Made by a program: the position numbers and the translations under genes. A stretch of 64,000 bases of DNA from Opisthocomus hoazin. Its lineage: Eukaryota; Chordata; Aves; Opisthocomiformes; Opisthocomidae. The notes under the pieces are model-generated. The model searched no databases. It was not told the DNA's origin and worked only from the letters and a program-made list of their open reading frames with translations. Shown here piece by piece: positions 11,159 through 24,097 of the stretch. The DNA lies in NCBI RefSeq assembly GCF_030867145.1, contig NC_134414.1:65631397-65695396 (forward strand). The letters are read 5' to 3'. Within the stretch, counting starts at the first letter, position 1. Each line of letters starts with the position of its first letter.

Positions 11159-13405
11159 GTGTTCCAAGCTTGTTGAGTATCTCCCTTAAAACAAAGGGTT
11201 TCCCTTTGAATGTTTCCAGTCCGTGTATCACAATTGTTCTTGATTCTTTCTGTTTTGCCCTCCCGAGAAGCACCTGTCACAGGTTCTGTCAACCTCCTGA
11301 TGCTACAGTCATTCATATAAATTGAGTTTCTCATTATATTGCAGAAAGCTAAATATTGGTGGAGATTGGGACATATAATTAAATATATTTACTTTTATGA
11401 CAAATCATAACACCATTCAGCCCCAAATTTTTCCACCCACATGAGTTTTGTGCATTTCTGCTCCACAGAAGCTAAATTCATTTTTCTTCATGGTCACTTG
11501 GATAAACAGCAAAAAGAGGTATCATGGCAGCCCGTGTTTTAGTCACAGAGACAATCTCCTGCGACATCAGCAAATCTGACAAGCCCGACCCTGAAGGTTA
11601 CCCCCATCCCAGTAGACCCTGGAGAAGGCTGATGTGCTATCTTTGGCCTTCAGCTAGTGCCAGGGAGACAAGCTACACTTACTGTTTATTAATGTGGTAT
11701 CCTACACAGGAAAAGATAGGTCAGAAACTCCACTTTTTTCTGTCTGTGCCCTATTCTTGTCTCACAGAAGAATGCCATTCTGTTCTTTGTCCTTTCCTCA
11801 CTTGTGCAGGGGCTTCTCTGTGTCTCAGCACTTGCTCATACAGCAGAGACCTTTACGAGAGCAACTAAAAATAAATATATTCAGTCTTCCCTGAGCTGCA
11901 AAAAATTTTCATCTTGTTCATCTTTCTGGAAATTGTAAGAGGATGTAGAATTAACTTCTACTTTTTAAATTATTAAATACTTAGGTGCAATGGTTCCTTT
12001 AGAAAAGGTTGAGCTCAGATGTAAATCCAGAAGTCCTTTGATTCCTTCAGCTACTGGTTCAAACCTGCTTTCCCTCTGGTCTTCTTGAGGGATTATCTTT
12101 CCCCTGAGGAAAAGTGTGTGTCAGAGAAGGAATCTGCCCTGACTGGCTCCCGCTTCTTCCTTTTACTTTCAGTGCAGGATCTCCTCTCCTGACCTTCTGC
12201 CTCTACTCCAAAACCTTTTTCCTTGAGCAGTTCTCCAGATTCTTTTACAAAACTGATTTTTTTTTCTGATACATGCTGCTGTGCCGTATGGACACCAGGA
12301 AATGTGCAGAGTAGCTATTCTTCTAAGAGCCTAAAGGTATTCTGGCTAGGCTTATGCTGGTAAATCATCTTTTAGGTAATAAAGTCTAGGATATGCTTGG
12401 GGAAAACAGTGTGCACAGTCCCAAAAGATGAAACTCATGTGCCATTTTCTTCTCTGCTACCAGTGCTGAAATGCGATTTGAGAAGCAACAGGCCGCAGAA
12501 CTTTTGGGTCCATTTGGGGAGGTTTTGGACCTCTTCAGCTCTTCACCAGCTTCTGAGGAGTGAGTGACAATGGATGTTCATAAAACAAGGTGGCGGTGCT
12601 GTTGCAAGAGGTCTCACTCGATCACGTGGATGTTCCATTTTTCTAGCAGGACCCTGGGCAAGAGTTGGCTGACACTGGTGGGTGTAGAGAATTGCCACTG
12701 CATCTGGACACTGTTTGATCACTTCCATTCTTAACTTCCCTGACAGCCAGTTCAGCAAGCACCAACAAGACGCAAAACAAGTTGCACCAAATTTGTGAAT
12801 ATTTTCTTAGTTACATGCCTTTCTATATTTAACAGTATTTGAACTGGAAAAAAAAATCCATTTAGGAAGACTGGAGCTTAAACAAAATACAATGAAGAAG
12901 TTATAAATGAAACCATGCTTATGTGAAACTAATGGCATTCATGAACGGTAGGAAAACTTTTTTTTTAATGGATGAATGAATTTTGATTGCTTTACAGTTC
13001 TTGCCTTTGCACTCTGTGTGTGTGTATGCATTTGGGAATGAGACCATCTTCCCTGCTGTGGTTGCTTGCGGGAGTACCAAATCATGCCTCTCTACGAGTT
13101 TAACAGAAGTGACAACACCGGTTGTCATATGACCGTCAGAAGATGGATGGTTGGGAGGAAAAGGCAAACTAGAAGGAGACAGTTTAGTGTTTTGTTTTAT
13201 TTTACTTATTAAAACTACATTTCCTGCTTGACGGACCCGCTTTCTACAGGGGAGGAGGGGAAAAAGCAACTGATTCACAATTTTCAAATGTGATTATCTC
13301 CTGCCTCTAGAGGAATTAACACAGCGAGTTGGGTCTTTCAGCCACTGTGACTAACAAGAATCCTTTTCTAATGCATTCTTATATTGGGTATTCATTCACT
13401 CTCCT

Positions 13406-13433
13406 TTTGTTTATTCTTTGAAAAATAAACAAA
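13406..13433. promoter_or_regulatory. Perfect 10-bp palindrome with paired forkhead-like sites
   Basis: TTTGTTTATT and AATAAACAAA form a perfect inverted repeat around an 8-base spacer (CTTTGAAA). Each arm contains GTTTATT/AATAAAC, which matches the forkhead (FOX) binding consensus RTAAAYA on one strand. In AT-rich DNA such palindromes can arise by chance. Regulatory function is a guess. Confidence 0.25.
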
Positions 13434-16400
13434 GCCTGCAAATGTTTGAGACAGTTTGATATTGATGTTGGGTCAGGCTTCAGATTTTGATATTTATCAT
13501 TTGTTCAGTGAAATGGAACTTTTTAAAGACAGTTAATAAATCACTTTATGTCAGTTGAAAAGCGAACCACCAGGAAAAGAATGGAAGTGGTAAAAAGACT
13601 TTTAAAAATATCTTCTACATATTCTGTGACTCTCTGTGAAAACTGCGGAGAGAGTATTTTCAGTCAGTCTTCTTCAATCCGTTCCTGCTTGTCCTCTGAA
13701 ACTTTTTATGTGGCTGCAGGGTCTAGCACGAAATATATGTGCACATGCCAAGCTGAAAGATAAACATGATTCTTTGTTCTCGCTGGTCCCTCTGCATAAA
13801 CCCAGCACATTGTAATGGAAATACCTGCAGGACCTGCGGTTCACCTCTACAGGCTGATGTGAAAGGTGGTTTATATCTGGAACTACCAGAACCAACGTGG
13901 CATTTCTAACAATAGACCAACACCAACAATTCATGAGTGAAATTGCCAGTGAAGTAATTAAATGGCCACTTCACTTAAACATTTGTCTAAGTGCCAGAAA
14001 GTTCAATGCATGAAGTTACAGGCTTTGTGCAGTACGAAGAGAGAGAGCGTCTCTGGGATGGGCACTTAGAGCTCATCTGGGCAGACGACAGGATGCCACC
14101 AGGGAGCAGGCCAGGACCCCTAAGCTCAGAGGTACACCTGCGTTCTCTCATCTGGGCACACTCATGTTCTTGCAAGGTCTGAAGATTTCTACAGTAGCAA
14201 AGCCTGAACTGAATCTTTGCTTAAAGCTTAAATACAGACTCTGGATTCTAGTATAACCCAGATGTGAATTTGAATGCTACTGCCTGATTTCTGCTAACAT
14301 TATAATTATAGAGTGATATAACTGTATATCATAAAAGACCTGAAAATGTAGTCCTAAATTTGCATCTCTTCTTCATGTAAAAGACCCCACCTGTGAGAAG
14401 AAACAGTTCAGTATGAATTCAGTATTATTGGTTAAGTTTCCTTATATGACTCAAAAAAATGCAAATTCAACAGATGCAAATATTTCAGAAGGAGCCTGGA
14501 ATGTCTTTCATGACTGTTATTATCACAAGTAATCACATCCTACAGTGAAGCCAGTTTATTCAACATTTAGTGTACTGGACAACAGGAGTCTTTTGTGTGT
14601 GACAGCAGGTAACAAAGTATAGCACCTTTTGTAATGAATTTTTTTCACATCAGTGACTGTTTTGGAGCATGTGATGGAGTGTGCAATATTCACGTCATCA
14701 TGTTCAGCAATCTTACCCAAAGCCTGGTGATTGTTATTTTTTAACAGCAGAAAAAACAATTCCACTTTACTGGAATTTGTCATTTGACTGCTTTGACAAT
14801 TGCAGGATGTCCAACACATGCAGGACAAAGACAGGACAAAATTAGAACTACCGCCCTTTTTGGGTACAGTGTTCTTCTTTCAATTGCGTAGTCATCAATA
14901 TTCAGCACTTCAAGTAGTAGTATGTTGTGGTTTTCTTGCTTGTGATATTTTGATGCCTTCATAAAGCCAAAATGGCACATTTAAAACCTAAAGGAGTGAT
15001 GAAATACGGAGCCAACATGAGGAACCTCCGCAGGTTTTATCAACGCACTCTTGACTGATGTATTAGAGCAGGGTAACTCCACTTATTTCTGCTACTTCAA
15101 GAAGCTGTTTCTGATCATATCAAGCAGAAGTAGGACAGCTGATCTTCTTAAAGTGTGGCCTAAAGAGATCCTGGAAGAGGCGTATTTGTGTGCTTCATCT
15201 CTTTGAAGAAAGTACTGGAGAAGAACGCAGACGCTCACAGTCTAATTCTCATTTACAATAAAGCCCTCTCACACTGACCTAGCTGCTGATGCAGGGCTTT
15301 AGATCATGACGAAGGTACAGCCGCACTTATTATTATTTATACTCTGTCATATCATGAAGATTGAATTTCCAGATTCTTGCCCTGATGGACCAATGTGGCC
15401 AAAAAGCATTCACCTCGCTTGCGTGACTACCCTCGTCATCTCTACACAGATTCACCCAATAAGTAAAGGATGAGTTTTAGTTTCCACTGAACTCAATATA
15501 AATGACTCTATAAGAGGATGAAAAACTAAGGCCCTGATCCTACAAACATTTTCTTGCTTGGGACATTTTACTTCATTTGTCCCCTTGTATTCCTCATCTT
15601 GCACACCAGCTTCTTCTTAGGGTTTTGCCCCATACTGATGTCTCATGGGAAGTGCAGCATCCCTGCCAGGACCTTGTTTTTGAGGCTGCTCAACACAAGA
15701 CCAGCTCTCACATCCTCGCATACAATGAGCCTCGAGGTCTTACACACATCCAGTTTTGTCTTTCTCAGAAGTCCTTGAGAGGGAAAAGTAACGAGCATTC
15801 CTGCTCACTTCTGTAAGCATGGTCTTATTCTCCATATTTTATTCTTTCTCTCCATGTTCCCTCCAATTTGGTACCAATGAGGTTCGTTGATCTGTTATGT
15901 CCAGTTAGGATGTAAGCTCTTCCAAGCACACGTGCCATTTTTTGTGCTTGTATAACATCTGACTCCAGCATGACCAGTGCAATGGATCCCAAATCCATAC
16001 TAGGGCTACTTGTATGTGCCGCTGCATTACAGATAATAACAATATTAGCAATAGTCATAAGAACATATGATTAGTGCTTCATTTTTGTTTGTATAACTGT
16101 GAACTACACAACTGTGGGTTTTTTCTATGAAAAAAGCCCTGTGATTTCAGCAGCAGTGTAGGCTGATTTCACGAGCAGGTAGTACGAGAGAAAATTTACC
16201 CCAGAGTCCTGATCATCCAGCAAACCTTTTACTTTTGATTCCCATGACACGACTCCTTTGTGAGAATATGAATTCTCTGAATACTTATTTTGAAGGAATA
16301 GCTCCTTTAAATGGGGTGCAGGTGATGTGAAAATATAATAATACATTATGCAAAAACAAAGCCTTAGTTAAGTTTTCAAGAGCACTGTATAGCCTTGATT

Positions 16401-18179
16401 TCAGTTGCTTCAGTTCATTCCATTTTTTTTTTGAAGCTGTGCATTCTCCAGAATGCTTCCTCCAACCAAAGAAGTAAGAATAAAAACATTTCCATTTGGC
16501 ATTAGTTATTCTATTTCTTTTCAGAAAAGAGCAGCAGTCTTGGTAGTGTTCATGCTCTGCTATTAAGGGCTAAGAAACCTTTTCCTTAATTATATTTTTT
16601 CAGACAATGCCTTCATTTCACATTTCCCAAGGCAGATAATGCCATGTTGCAACACATCAAATCCTGGCACACCAGCCACACACCTCATTATCCCAGGTCA
16701 TGGGATGGAATACGACAAGCCTGGTATAAATGGATGTCATGGAGCACAATGGAGGATGTCAGGGATGAGTGCTTGGCATGCAGCACTTCTCTGCAATGTG
16801 TAGCGTGATGAAAGAGTGCCTTAACTCGCCAGCATCTAGAGGCAACAAACTGCAAGTATGTGCAAAAGCATAAAGAACTCCAGACCGTGGTAACTTGCTC
16901 CCTTTTAAAAGCTTCTAAATAGAGGTGGTTACCTAGTTAAAGTTGTAAGTAGAAATGTTTCAATATAACAGGATCTCAGGCAAGAGGAGCCTCTTCCTGT
17001 TTCTCATCCCTCAGGATCCATGCCATTCAGCTTGGAGAGACAGTATCTCTCTTCCTCTGGAAACCATCAAAGTTAATGATGCATCTTAATTGTCTATACA
17101 GGAAAATTTGACCCTGACTTCAGAAGAATTGCTTTGTTAGGCACCTAAAATGCATGTACAAGCAAACTGCTAAACTAGGCAGACTTGATACAATCCTCCC
17201 TTGTTTCTTGTCTTGGAAGTGTATTGGGTTTATTAATGACTAATTTATTTTATGTATGGAAATACTTTACAGGTGAAAAAAATAAATACAATCTCTAAAA
17301 AATTATTTTTACTACATTAGAACAGAACCCAACGGTTTTAGTAAACTAATCAAGATATAGGCATCAAACACTTCTAAAAACCGTAGCTAAAACTTCCTGT
17401 AATCTGAACAAAAGCAGGAATTAATTTTGCAACCAGAATCCATTTTCAGCACTTACATATCCTGTACCCATTAGGGGCAGGGTACACATAACAGGGGGAC
17501 TGAACTGTAATAAATGAAAATAGCTTAATGTTTGGGAAAAAGAAAAGCTATCAGCTTTCCCAGAGAAATAAAATAAAAAAAAAATAAAAACCAGGGCTCC
17601 TCCATCTCATGTTCTATTCATCAGCCTTTCATCACCTCTGGCATTCTTCGGGCATATTTCTATGGTGTTGTCTCCAGCCTTGAAATGCATTGTAATATTT
17701 TGATGGCGTGTACAGTGCTCTGAATCCTGTAAGTAGCATTCGTTCTCTCAAGGTGATGAAGCTTAGAGGCAGGAGGGTTTGCTCTTTGTAACAACAAAAC
17801 CAAGGAAGAAAATGATCACTCAGAGCAGACTAAGTATTTTGTGCAAGAACCCCCCAAACTGTGCTGTTTCAGCTTGAGTGGGCCTATATTTTTAAAGCTG
17901 TTCCACTGAAGCCTGAAGTACACATATGGAAGCAAATTTTAAATCGCTTTTGCTTTCTGGGATTTTTTGTAGCTATTACGTGAATTATTTAAATCTGTTA
18001 GATAAAGTGGAGGAGAGAGAAGAGGGCTCACTTGCTCTTTAGTGCTCTCCACTGAAGGGAGCTGAAACTCCCTCCCAAAGTGAAAATGCAGTCCTTTTGC
18101 AGACGTGTGGCCAACGAACGTAAAGCTCAGTAGATGCCACAGTTCTGTGCCCATTTGCATGCTGTGTTGTCCTGAAACT

Positions 18180-18475
18180 AAAACGTTTGGGCTCCGGCTC
18201 TCTGCTTTATCAGCGTGCTTCATCTTGCAAGGCCGGAACCTGCGCAGCAGCGATGCTCTCGCAAAACACCGTACGCACTCCGGTGCCGCCTCCCCCTCCT
18301 CCCCAGCACGGGTTTGCCTTGTGCCCTGCTTCTTCCAGGCCCCTAGCTGGGGTCCGGCAGGCGGTCGGAGGAGCCCCGAGAGCATCCCTGGGCACTCGCA
18401 GGCTCCTGAGCTGCACGTGGTGCTCGTGACGTGCAGCGCCGAGCCAGGCGCTTTGGGGTTGCGAAGTATTGTATC
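18180..18475. promoter_or_regulatory. CpG-island-like block
   Basis: About 24 CpG dinucleotides occur in roughly 300 bp at about 60 percent GC by hand count. That is close to the number expected without CpG depletion, whereas the surrounding kilobases are AT-rich and CpG-poor. A second, smaller CpG cluster lies at about 18,710-18,830. Open frames cross it on both strands (133 codons plus, 186 codons minus), but none resembles a known protein. In vertebrates such islands mark promoters or first exons. It could be an unannotated promoter, a non-coding RNA start or an orphan island. Confidence 0.45.
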
Positions 18476-18884
18476 AATAGAAGGGGACTGTGTGCACACA
18501 GCATGAGTCTGTTCGTCTTCCCCAAAATTTACCGGCGTGACTCATGACTGGCTTTCTCCTTGCCGTTAATGGGATAATTGAAATATTTTTCCAGTGGTCA
18601 ATTGAACATGCTTTAAGCCCAACAGTAAGATGACAGGAATGGCAATTATACTCCCACGCACATTCTGTAATTTTTAATCTCCACGGGCTGGGCAGAATAT
18701 ATGCTTGTTTTCTAAAGGTACGGCAGTTTGTGGTCGTGCACCACAACGCTGCGCTCTCCCCACGGCTCACGCAGGGTTTCCGTGGGCTGCAGGCGGCGGC
18801 TGGGGTGGGATCAAGTCTGACTGCGGGTTGCTCAAGCTGGGATGGCAGAGGGGTGAGGCGAGGGAAGCAAAGAAACAGCAGCAG

Positions 18885-19165
18885 AATCAGTGACTGAAGG
18901 GACGTATGGAAAGGAAATGTTATTAATGACGAAGCAAGGCAAAAATACTTAGTGAAGGCAAAGTGCAGGATGATACCCGATGGATAGCTGGAAAAGAGCT
19001 GATCCTGAGCTGAGGGATAAATGAGGACGACAGACAGATGAAGTGAGATGGAGACAGTGAAGTAAACTACTTGGGCTGGTACAGAGAGGGGATGAGGGAG
19101 CGTTGTGTAGCAGGTGCGGTAAGGAAATGAGAGGCTGAAGGTCTCCTGCTGCCTTCCCGTTCATT
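18885..19165 (+). other. Purine-skewed block
   Basis: The plus strand is dominated by A and G (for example GGGATGAGGGAGCG, GAAGTGAGATGGAGACAGTG). It resembles the block at 20.84-21.36 kb in texture. No family is recognised. Confidence 0.35.
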
Positions 19166-20839
19166 ACATGACAGCACTTGTCAACCAGAGGAGCAGCCTC
19201 ACAGAAGATGCAAGCAGTAGCCTTCCCTCCAGAGCTGGCCAGCCCCAGGCAGACCTACAGGCTCTTCACACAACTGAACAGTATTCATTGTCCTTGTGAG
19301 AGCTCTCAGCAGCCAAATTTGTGGTGCTGACAACACACTCAGGGGTCAGTCAGCCTTGTCACGCAGGCGATGCTTCTGATGACCGAGCTGTTGCTCTTGG
19401 CCCCGGCCAAGAAAGCAAAAGTTGCAAGCTGTTGCACTGATCGTCTGAAAAGGGACTCTTTGTCATTTAGGGAATAACCTCACTTTCTGCAGCAGGGGCA
19501 TGTCTGTGGCACCATCAAAGACTGAAGATGTTTATAAGAAACGTCTTTCAGGGCCGAATTCCCTCCCTGGTGCTAGCTGACTGTTGAAGTTACACATGCT
19601 GCAGTCTATGAAGTACGATTCTGATGTAACTCAGTCGGTGCAAGACACTGCAAAATGGGGGACTTGAACTGGACCTGATTGCTTTGGGGTGCTGGCAAAA
19701 GAGTCAGATCCAGGCTTCCCTTCTTCTGCAGTTTTTCGACATTGCCCAGTGCAATGACAGACACATTCACTTGAGGCTCCCCTCCAGACTGTTGTCTGGG
19801 TGCAGAAAATGGTAGTTTACGCTAGTGAAGTGCTGGTATGGCCACACAGCTTCGGTTTGCACGTTGAGTCCATTCACACCCGAATCCAGACACTGTGCAG
19901 AACAAACTTTCTTTGACTCCCCCAATTTCCTGCTGTGTCAGCATGATTCACACGAAGCATGGATGTGAACGGGAGCTTTATACAGGAGCTTTGCTGGGTG
20001 AAGGGCTTCACCCAGTGACGTTATGGCAGCTTCTTGGTTATGTACTAAATTAAGGACAGATGACTTTTTATTTTAAAACAACTTCATATTAATATCCTTT
20101 GAAATACCTAACTGGAAAATATTTTTTTACAGCTAGATGGAATGATTATAGCACTTTAAAAATCAATCACTGTTCCCCTTTTAAAAGGTTCTTTGCATTT
20201 ACCAAGCTGATGAATAGCCTAATTAAATTCAAAGGAGTTAAAAAAAAACAAGTTCAGAAACTGAAGCACGCTGAAGTGCTATTTTGGGGAACACAAAATA
20301 TGACTATGTCAAAAGCCTGGTGAAGCAGCATGTGATGAAAACCGTCTTACTCAGTCAAGGCTGCTCCCTTTCTATCTCTCATAAAGATTTTGAATGAACA
20401 ACAGTGCTGTTTTTCCAGGCTTGGAGTTCCCATTTCATCTTCACCTTTTTCAATTCCAGTAGTGATGTAAAGCAGGAGCAAATTATAAATGCAGTAGTGT
20501 AAATCAATACTCTTTATTTTTCTTCTTCATGGAACTGTGGATGCATAATATTTTTTGTAGCTTATTTTACTGTCCAGGCAGAGCACAATTCTGTTGTGCG
20601 AGGCACTACACAGACCATAAAGAGGGCTGAGCTACTTTAGTGTAAAATGGACATAAGAAAACAAAAAATCCTCTTGAACTGGGAGATGTAAGAGATACTA
20701 CTGTATTGCTACAGCTAAAATATTTTCTTTTTCGTATCTGCTTGCCCACCCTCCATGCAACAGTTGTAGGGATCAGGTGTAGGCAAAATTTTGAACCATT
20801 ATCTCAATTTAAATGGGCTGAAAGAAACAGAAGGACAAA

Positions 20840-21360
20840 GAGTATTAGGGCTGTTATCTCTGTTCCAAATCTGAAAAGGCTGACTGCAAAAGAAGAGTTT
20901 TAGGTAGAGGCAATGATAGAGAAGAAAATATGGTTGTGATTAGAGAAAACATACCATCCAGGCAAACAGAGACACGGTCCAGAAAGAAAGTCAATGGGTA
21001 GGTGAGAGATGGAGTTGAACTACAGCTGAGGGACAAGTGAGAATGTGAAGGAAATAGGAGGCAGCTAAGGCAGAAACTGACGGCGTCAAACCCAGAGGTA
21101 GTGGAGTAAGTGAAGGAAGTCAAAGGACTGGAAAAAATGAGAGCTGTGGACAGACACAAAGTGCCATGTCCAGAAAACACAGAGAACGAAATGTTAGCAA
21201 AGAGCTTATTAGAGCAGTCTGCTGAGAGAGAAAAGGAGGAAATAGCAGGCATGGAAGAGTAAAATCCAGCTCTAGGCCAGCATGAAGTGTGGAGCAGCGC
21301 AGTTCAAAGGAAGGGGCAAGTGTCAGCTAATGTGAGGAAAGGGATGAAGCAATAGGGGAG
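20840..21360 (+). other. Purine-skewed block, ~500 bp
   Basis: Strong strand asymmetry: the plus strand is mostly A and G, with words such as GAGGGACAAGTGAGAATG, AGGAAATAGGAGGCAGC and GAGAGAGAAAAGGAGGAAA. No tandem period is obvious. It may be a decayed old repeat or an R-loop-prone tract. No coding product is recognised on either strand. Confidence 0.4.
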
Positions 21361-22308
21361 GACGCTGAGCCACAGTAATAAATCTGTGGTTTTTAAACAC
21401 TATGCTCAGTGAAATGTGGGTTGACTTTTCTTCAAACTGTCAGGTTTTGAGGCATTCTCAGGATTACTCTTTGCCTTGGAGGAGAGAAAATGAGAGATTA
21501 CTCTGATTTTCTAGTTGTGGATCAATGCTTTAGTGAAATAAATAGAAAAATTTCATGTAAAAAGAAAACTGCCAGCAGCTCCTTTTCTTGTTTGGATTTC
21601 TTTTTGCTAACACATACTGGAGTTTGACATTGTTTTCTCTTTGCTTCCAGATGCATTAGCACACATGTTTCTACAAGAATAGTGTCACTGGCAGTTTTGG
21701 ATTGACTTCTGCTACTGACTGATTTGGAAAGTGAAGCCTTCTGGGGGAGATAAGCTTATAACTAGCTCCATAAAATTTCTACTTGTCTCTTTTTTTACAT
21801 TGTGTGGAGGTTATCAGACAGCCAAAGTTCAGTCACTCTCAAGTGCCGTTCACAGCTCAGGAATATACAGGTGCCAGAAGAATTTATTGCAGAGTGCCAC
21901 AGTCTGATTTCAGTGTGAGGATGGTCTGTCCAATGAAACATTCATAGCTTGTAAAATTTGGAGTTTCAAAAAAACATCTCACAGTGAAAAGCTGAAACCT
22001 GTGATAAACTTAATAGGTGGGTTTGCTAACATTTTTGTTTTGTAAAATTCACGTGTCTGGAAAAAATACTAATCTCCTGATCATTTTATTTAGACATTAT
22101 CATTATTAGTTAAATCTTCTTTTTTCTTCTTGTACCTTTTTTTTTTTTTTTATCCCTTTGCATTTCAGTAGATCCATGATCTTGGGCTAGTGCTAACAAT
22201 GCATCCTTCTACCAGTAATTCCTGGCAAATGGCTGATCTATCTCCATTGAGTAGTGACTACAGTTGCATGTTTGGTCAGCTGAACTTTGGAAATTTTAGA
22301 ATCTGTTT

Positions 22309-22991
22309 AGAATCATAGAATGGTTTGGGTTGGAAGGGATCTTACAGATCATGTAGTTCCAACCCCCCTGCCATGGGCAGGGACATCTTCCACTAGATCA
22401 GGGTGCTCAAAGCCCAGTCCAACCTGACACTGAATGTTTCCAGCGATGGGGCATCTACCACCTCTCTGGGCAATTTGTTCCAGTGCCTCACCACCCTCAT
22501 TGTAAAAAATGTCTTTTTTATATCCCATCTAAATGTACAGTCTTTTAGTTCAAAACCATTACCCCATTACCCCTTGCCCTATCACAACAGGCCCGAGAAA
22601 AAGTTTCTCCCCCTCTTTCTTACAAGCCCCCTGTAAATACTGAAAGGCCACAATAAGTTCTCCTTGGAGCCTTCACTTCTGCAGGCTGAACAGCCCCAAC
22701 TCTCTCAGCCTTTCCTCACAGGACAGGTGCTCCAGCCCTTGAATCATTTTTGTGTCCCTCCTTCTGGAGGGACAGCTCCATGTCTAACAGCTCCATGTCT
22801 TTCCTATGCTGAGGGCTTCAGAGCTGGATGCAGAACTCCAGGTGGGGTCTCACCAGGGCAGAGAAGAGGGGCAGAATCCCCTCCCTTCACCTGCTGCCCA
22901 CACTTCTCTTGATGCAGCCCAGGATAGGGTTGGCCTTCTGGGCTGTAAGTGCACACTGCCAGGTCATGTTCAGCTTCTCATCAACCAGCAT
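22309..22991 (-). mobile_element. CR1 LINE, older diverged copy
   Basis: An antisense CR1 of about 680 bp. Features are AATCATAGAATGGTTTGGGT at the 3' tail, CCAACCCCCCTGCCATGGGC, CTCAAAGCCCAGTCCAACCT and GGGGCATCTACCACCTCTC. The ORF2 region (GCTGAACAGCCCCAACTCTC, CAGAACTCCAGGTGGGGTCT) then leads to TTCTCATCAACCAGCA, where homology stops. The coding part carries frameshifts and stops, so no long RT frame survives. A 15-base-period duplication of ACAGCTCCATGTCT lies inside it at 22,772-22,800. Divergence from the young copies indicates an older subfamily. Confidence 0.94.
22772..22800 (+). repeat. 14-bp tandem duplication inside CR1
   Basis: ACAGCTCCATGTCT occurs at 22,772-22,785 and again at 22,787-22,800, one base apart. 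It is a local slippage-type duplication private to this CR1 copy. Confidence 0.8.
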
Positions 22992-24097
22992 ACAGCATAC
23001 TGTTGCTTTTGTATGTCGACCCAGGTTCGCAAGGCATTAACAGGATGATTATTATTGCCTGATATTGCTTTGTGCTGATCCCACAGGGTGCCTCAGCTAT
23101 GTGTATGAGTAAACAAGATATACATACTGTTTTTCCATGTTTAACATAAAAAAGATATATGCCGGTTGGAAAAACTGCTTCTGTGTTCCTATGCTTTATT
23201 TTTCTTTTGGCTTACTTCATTCATAAAAACTATGCTCTGTGTGCATAAGGCATAAGTGACCTCTAGCTTTAGTTTTGGGCATATGAAGATATTGCCCAAG
23301 GTGCCCAGTTTCATCACAGCACTTTCATTACTCAGCTCCCAAGAGGAAAGACCCTCATCCTTCTTGAATCCCTTGAACTGCACAGCACTGGGAGCAACAG
23401 CAGAGAAATGCAAGACCATCTAGCAGTGACATGTTTCACTGGTTATTTGTCTGGGTATTTGGACTTCTGGGTTTCTGAATGTTCATTACTAGCTTCTCTC
23501 ATATTGAATGTAATCTTATTTTAAAAAACCCACCATTATGGCTGCCAACAAACATTCGCGATGCGGGTGGGAGAGTTTACATACTAATGGTACGTGCTGT
23601 TATTGACACCAGAGCAGGATCTGTGCCAGGGAACAAGCAAGGCAGGTACTGCCCGTGCAGGAAGAGGAGCTGGGTGCAGAAGGTGGCAGTGGGGCAGGAC
23701 CCTGACCCACCTGGTGCAGACCCACAGCACCCAAGCAAGAGGAGCAGAGCAGATCTGGGGACAGTCGCCCAGGTCAGCCGAGCATTCAGATGGCCAGGGC
23801 AGCTCATGGCAACAAGGCAGGGCCAAGGCCAAGCTGGGAAGCCAAGTCAGCACAGCAAGGCCAGGCTTAATGTGATACAAGACTGAGCACTGCCTTTCCT
23901 ATTGTGTAGCTCAGGCAGGGACAGAGGGCTGAGCTTAAAGCTCAGGTTAAGTCTGGGTTTAAAAGCAGATACCAAATTAAAGGATGGTAGGACCACTCTC
24001 TCTGGCTTAAGCATGGGCAGCCAAACCAGAGGGAGGTGGAAGAGAAGGTGGAAAAGGTTGCAGACTCTATTTGTGCATGCAGGGCCATGAAGCAGAT
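22992..24097. other. Unique DNA between two CR1 copies
   Basis: No gene is recognised. The part from about 23.6 to 23.95 kb is GC-rich and purine-rich on the plus strand, with repeated words such as GGCCAAGGCCAAGC and CAGCACAGCAAGGCCAGG. It gives overlapping open frames in several registers, as expected of low-complexity GC-rich DNA. The remainder is AT-rich. Confidence 0.55.

Larger units (their letters stand above)
11159..22308. other. Gene-free unique DNA with a CpG island and purine-skewed blocks
   Basis: No exon, RNA gene or interspersed repeat is confidently recognised apart from the sites listed separately. Low-complexity patches include an A-rich run (AAATAAAATAAAAAAAAA) near 17,567 and a poly(T) near 22,137. 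The phrase AAGGCCCTGATCCTACAAAC near 15,528 recalls an old amniote repeat but is too short to assign. Base composition is AT-rich except at 18.0-19.6 kb. Confidence 0.55.

Noticed and set aside
15505..15560. Phrase AAGGCCCTGATCCTACAAAC resembling an old amniote interspersed repeat
   Set aside because: The match is about 20 bases with no supporting flanks, too short to assign.
17939..18506. Overlapping open frames of 186 (minus) and 133 (plus) codons
   Set aside because: They coincide with the CpG-rich island, where stop codons are rare. Neither product resembles a known protein and no splice context is evident.
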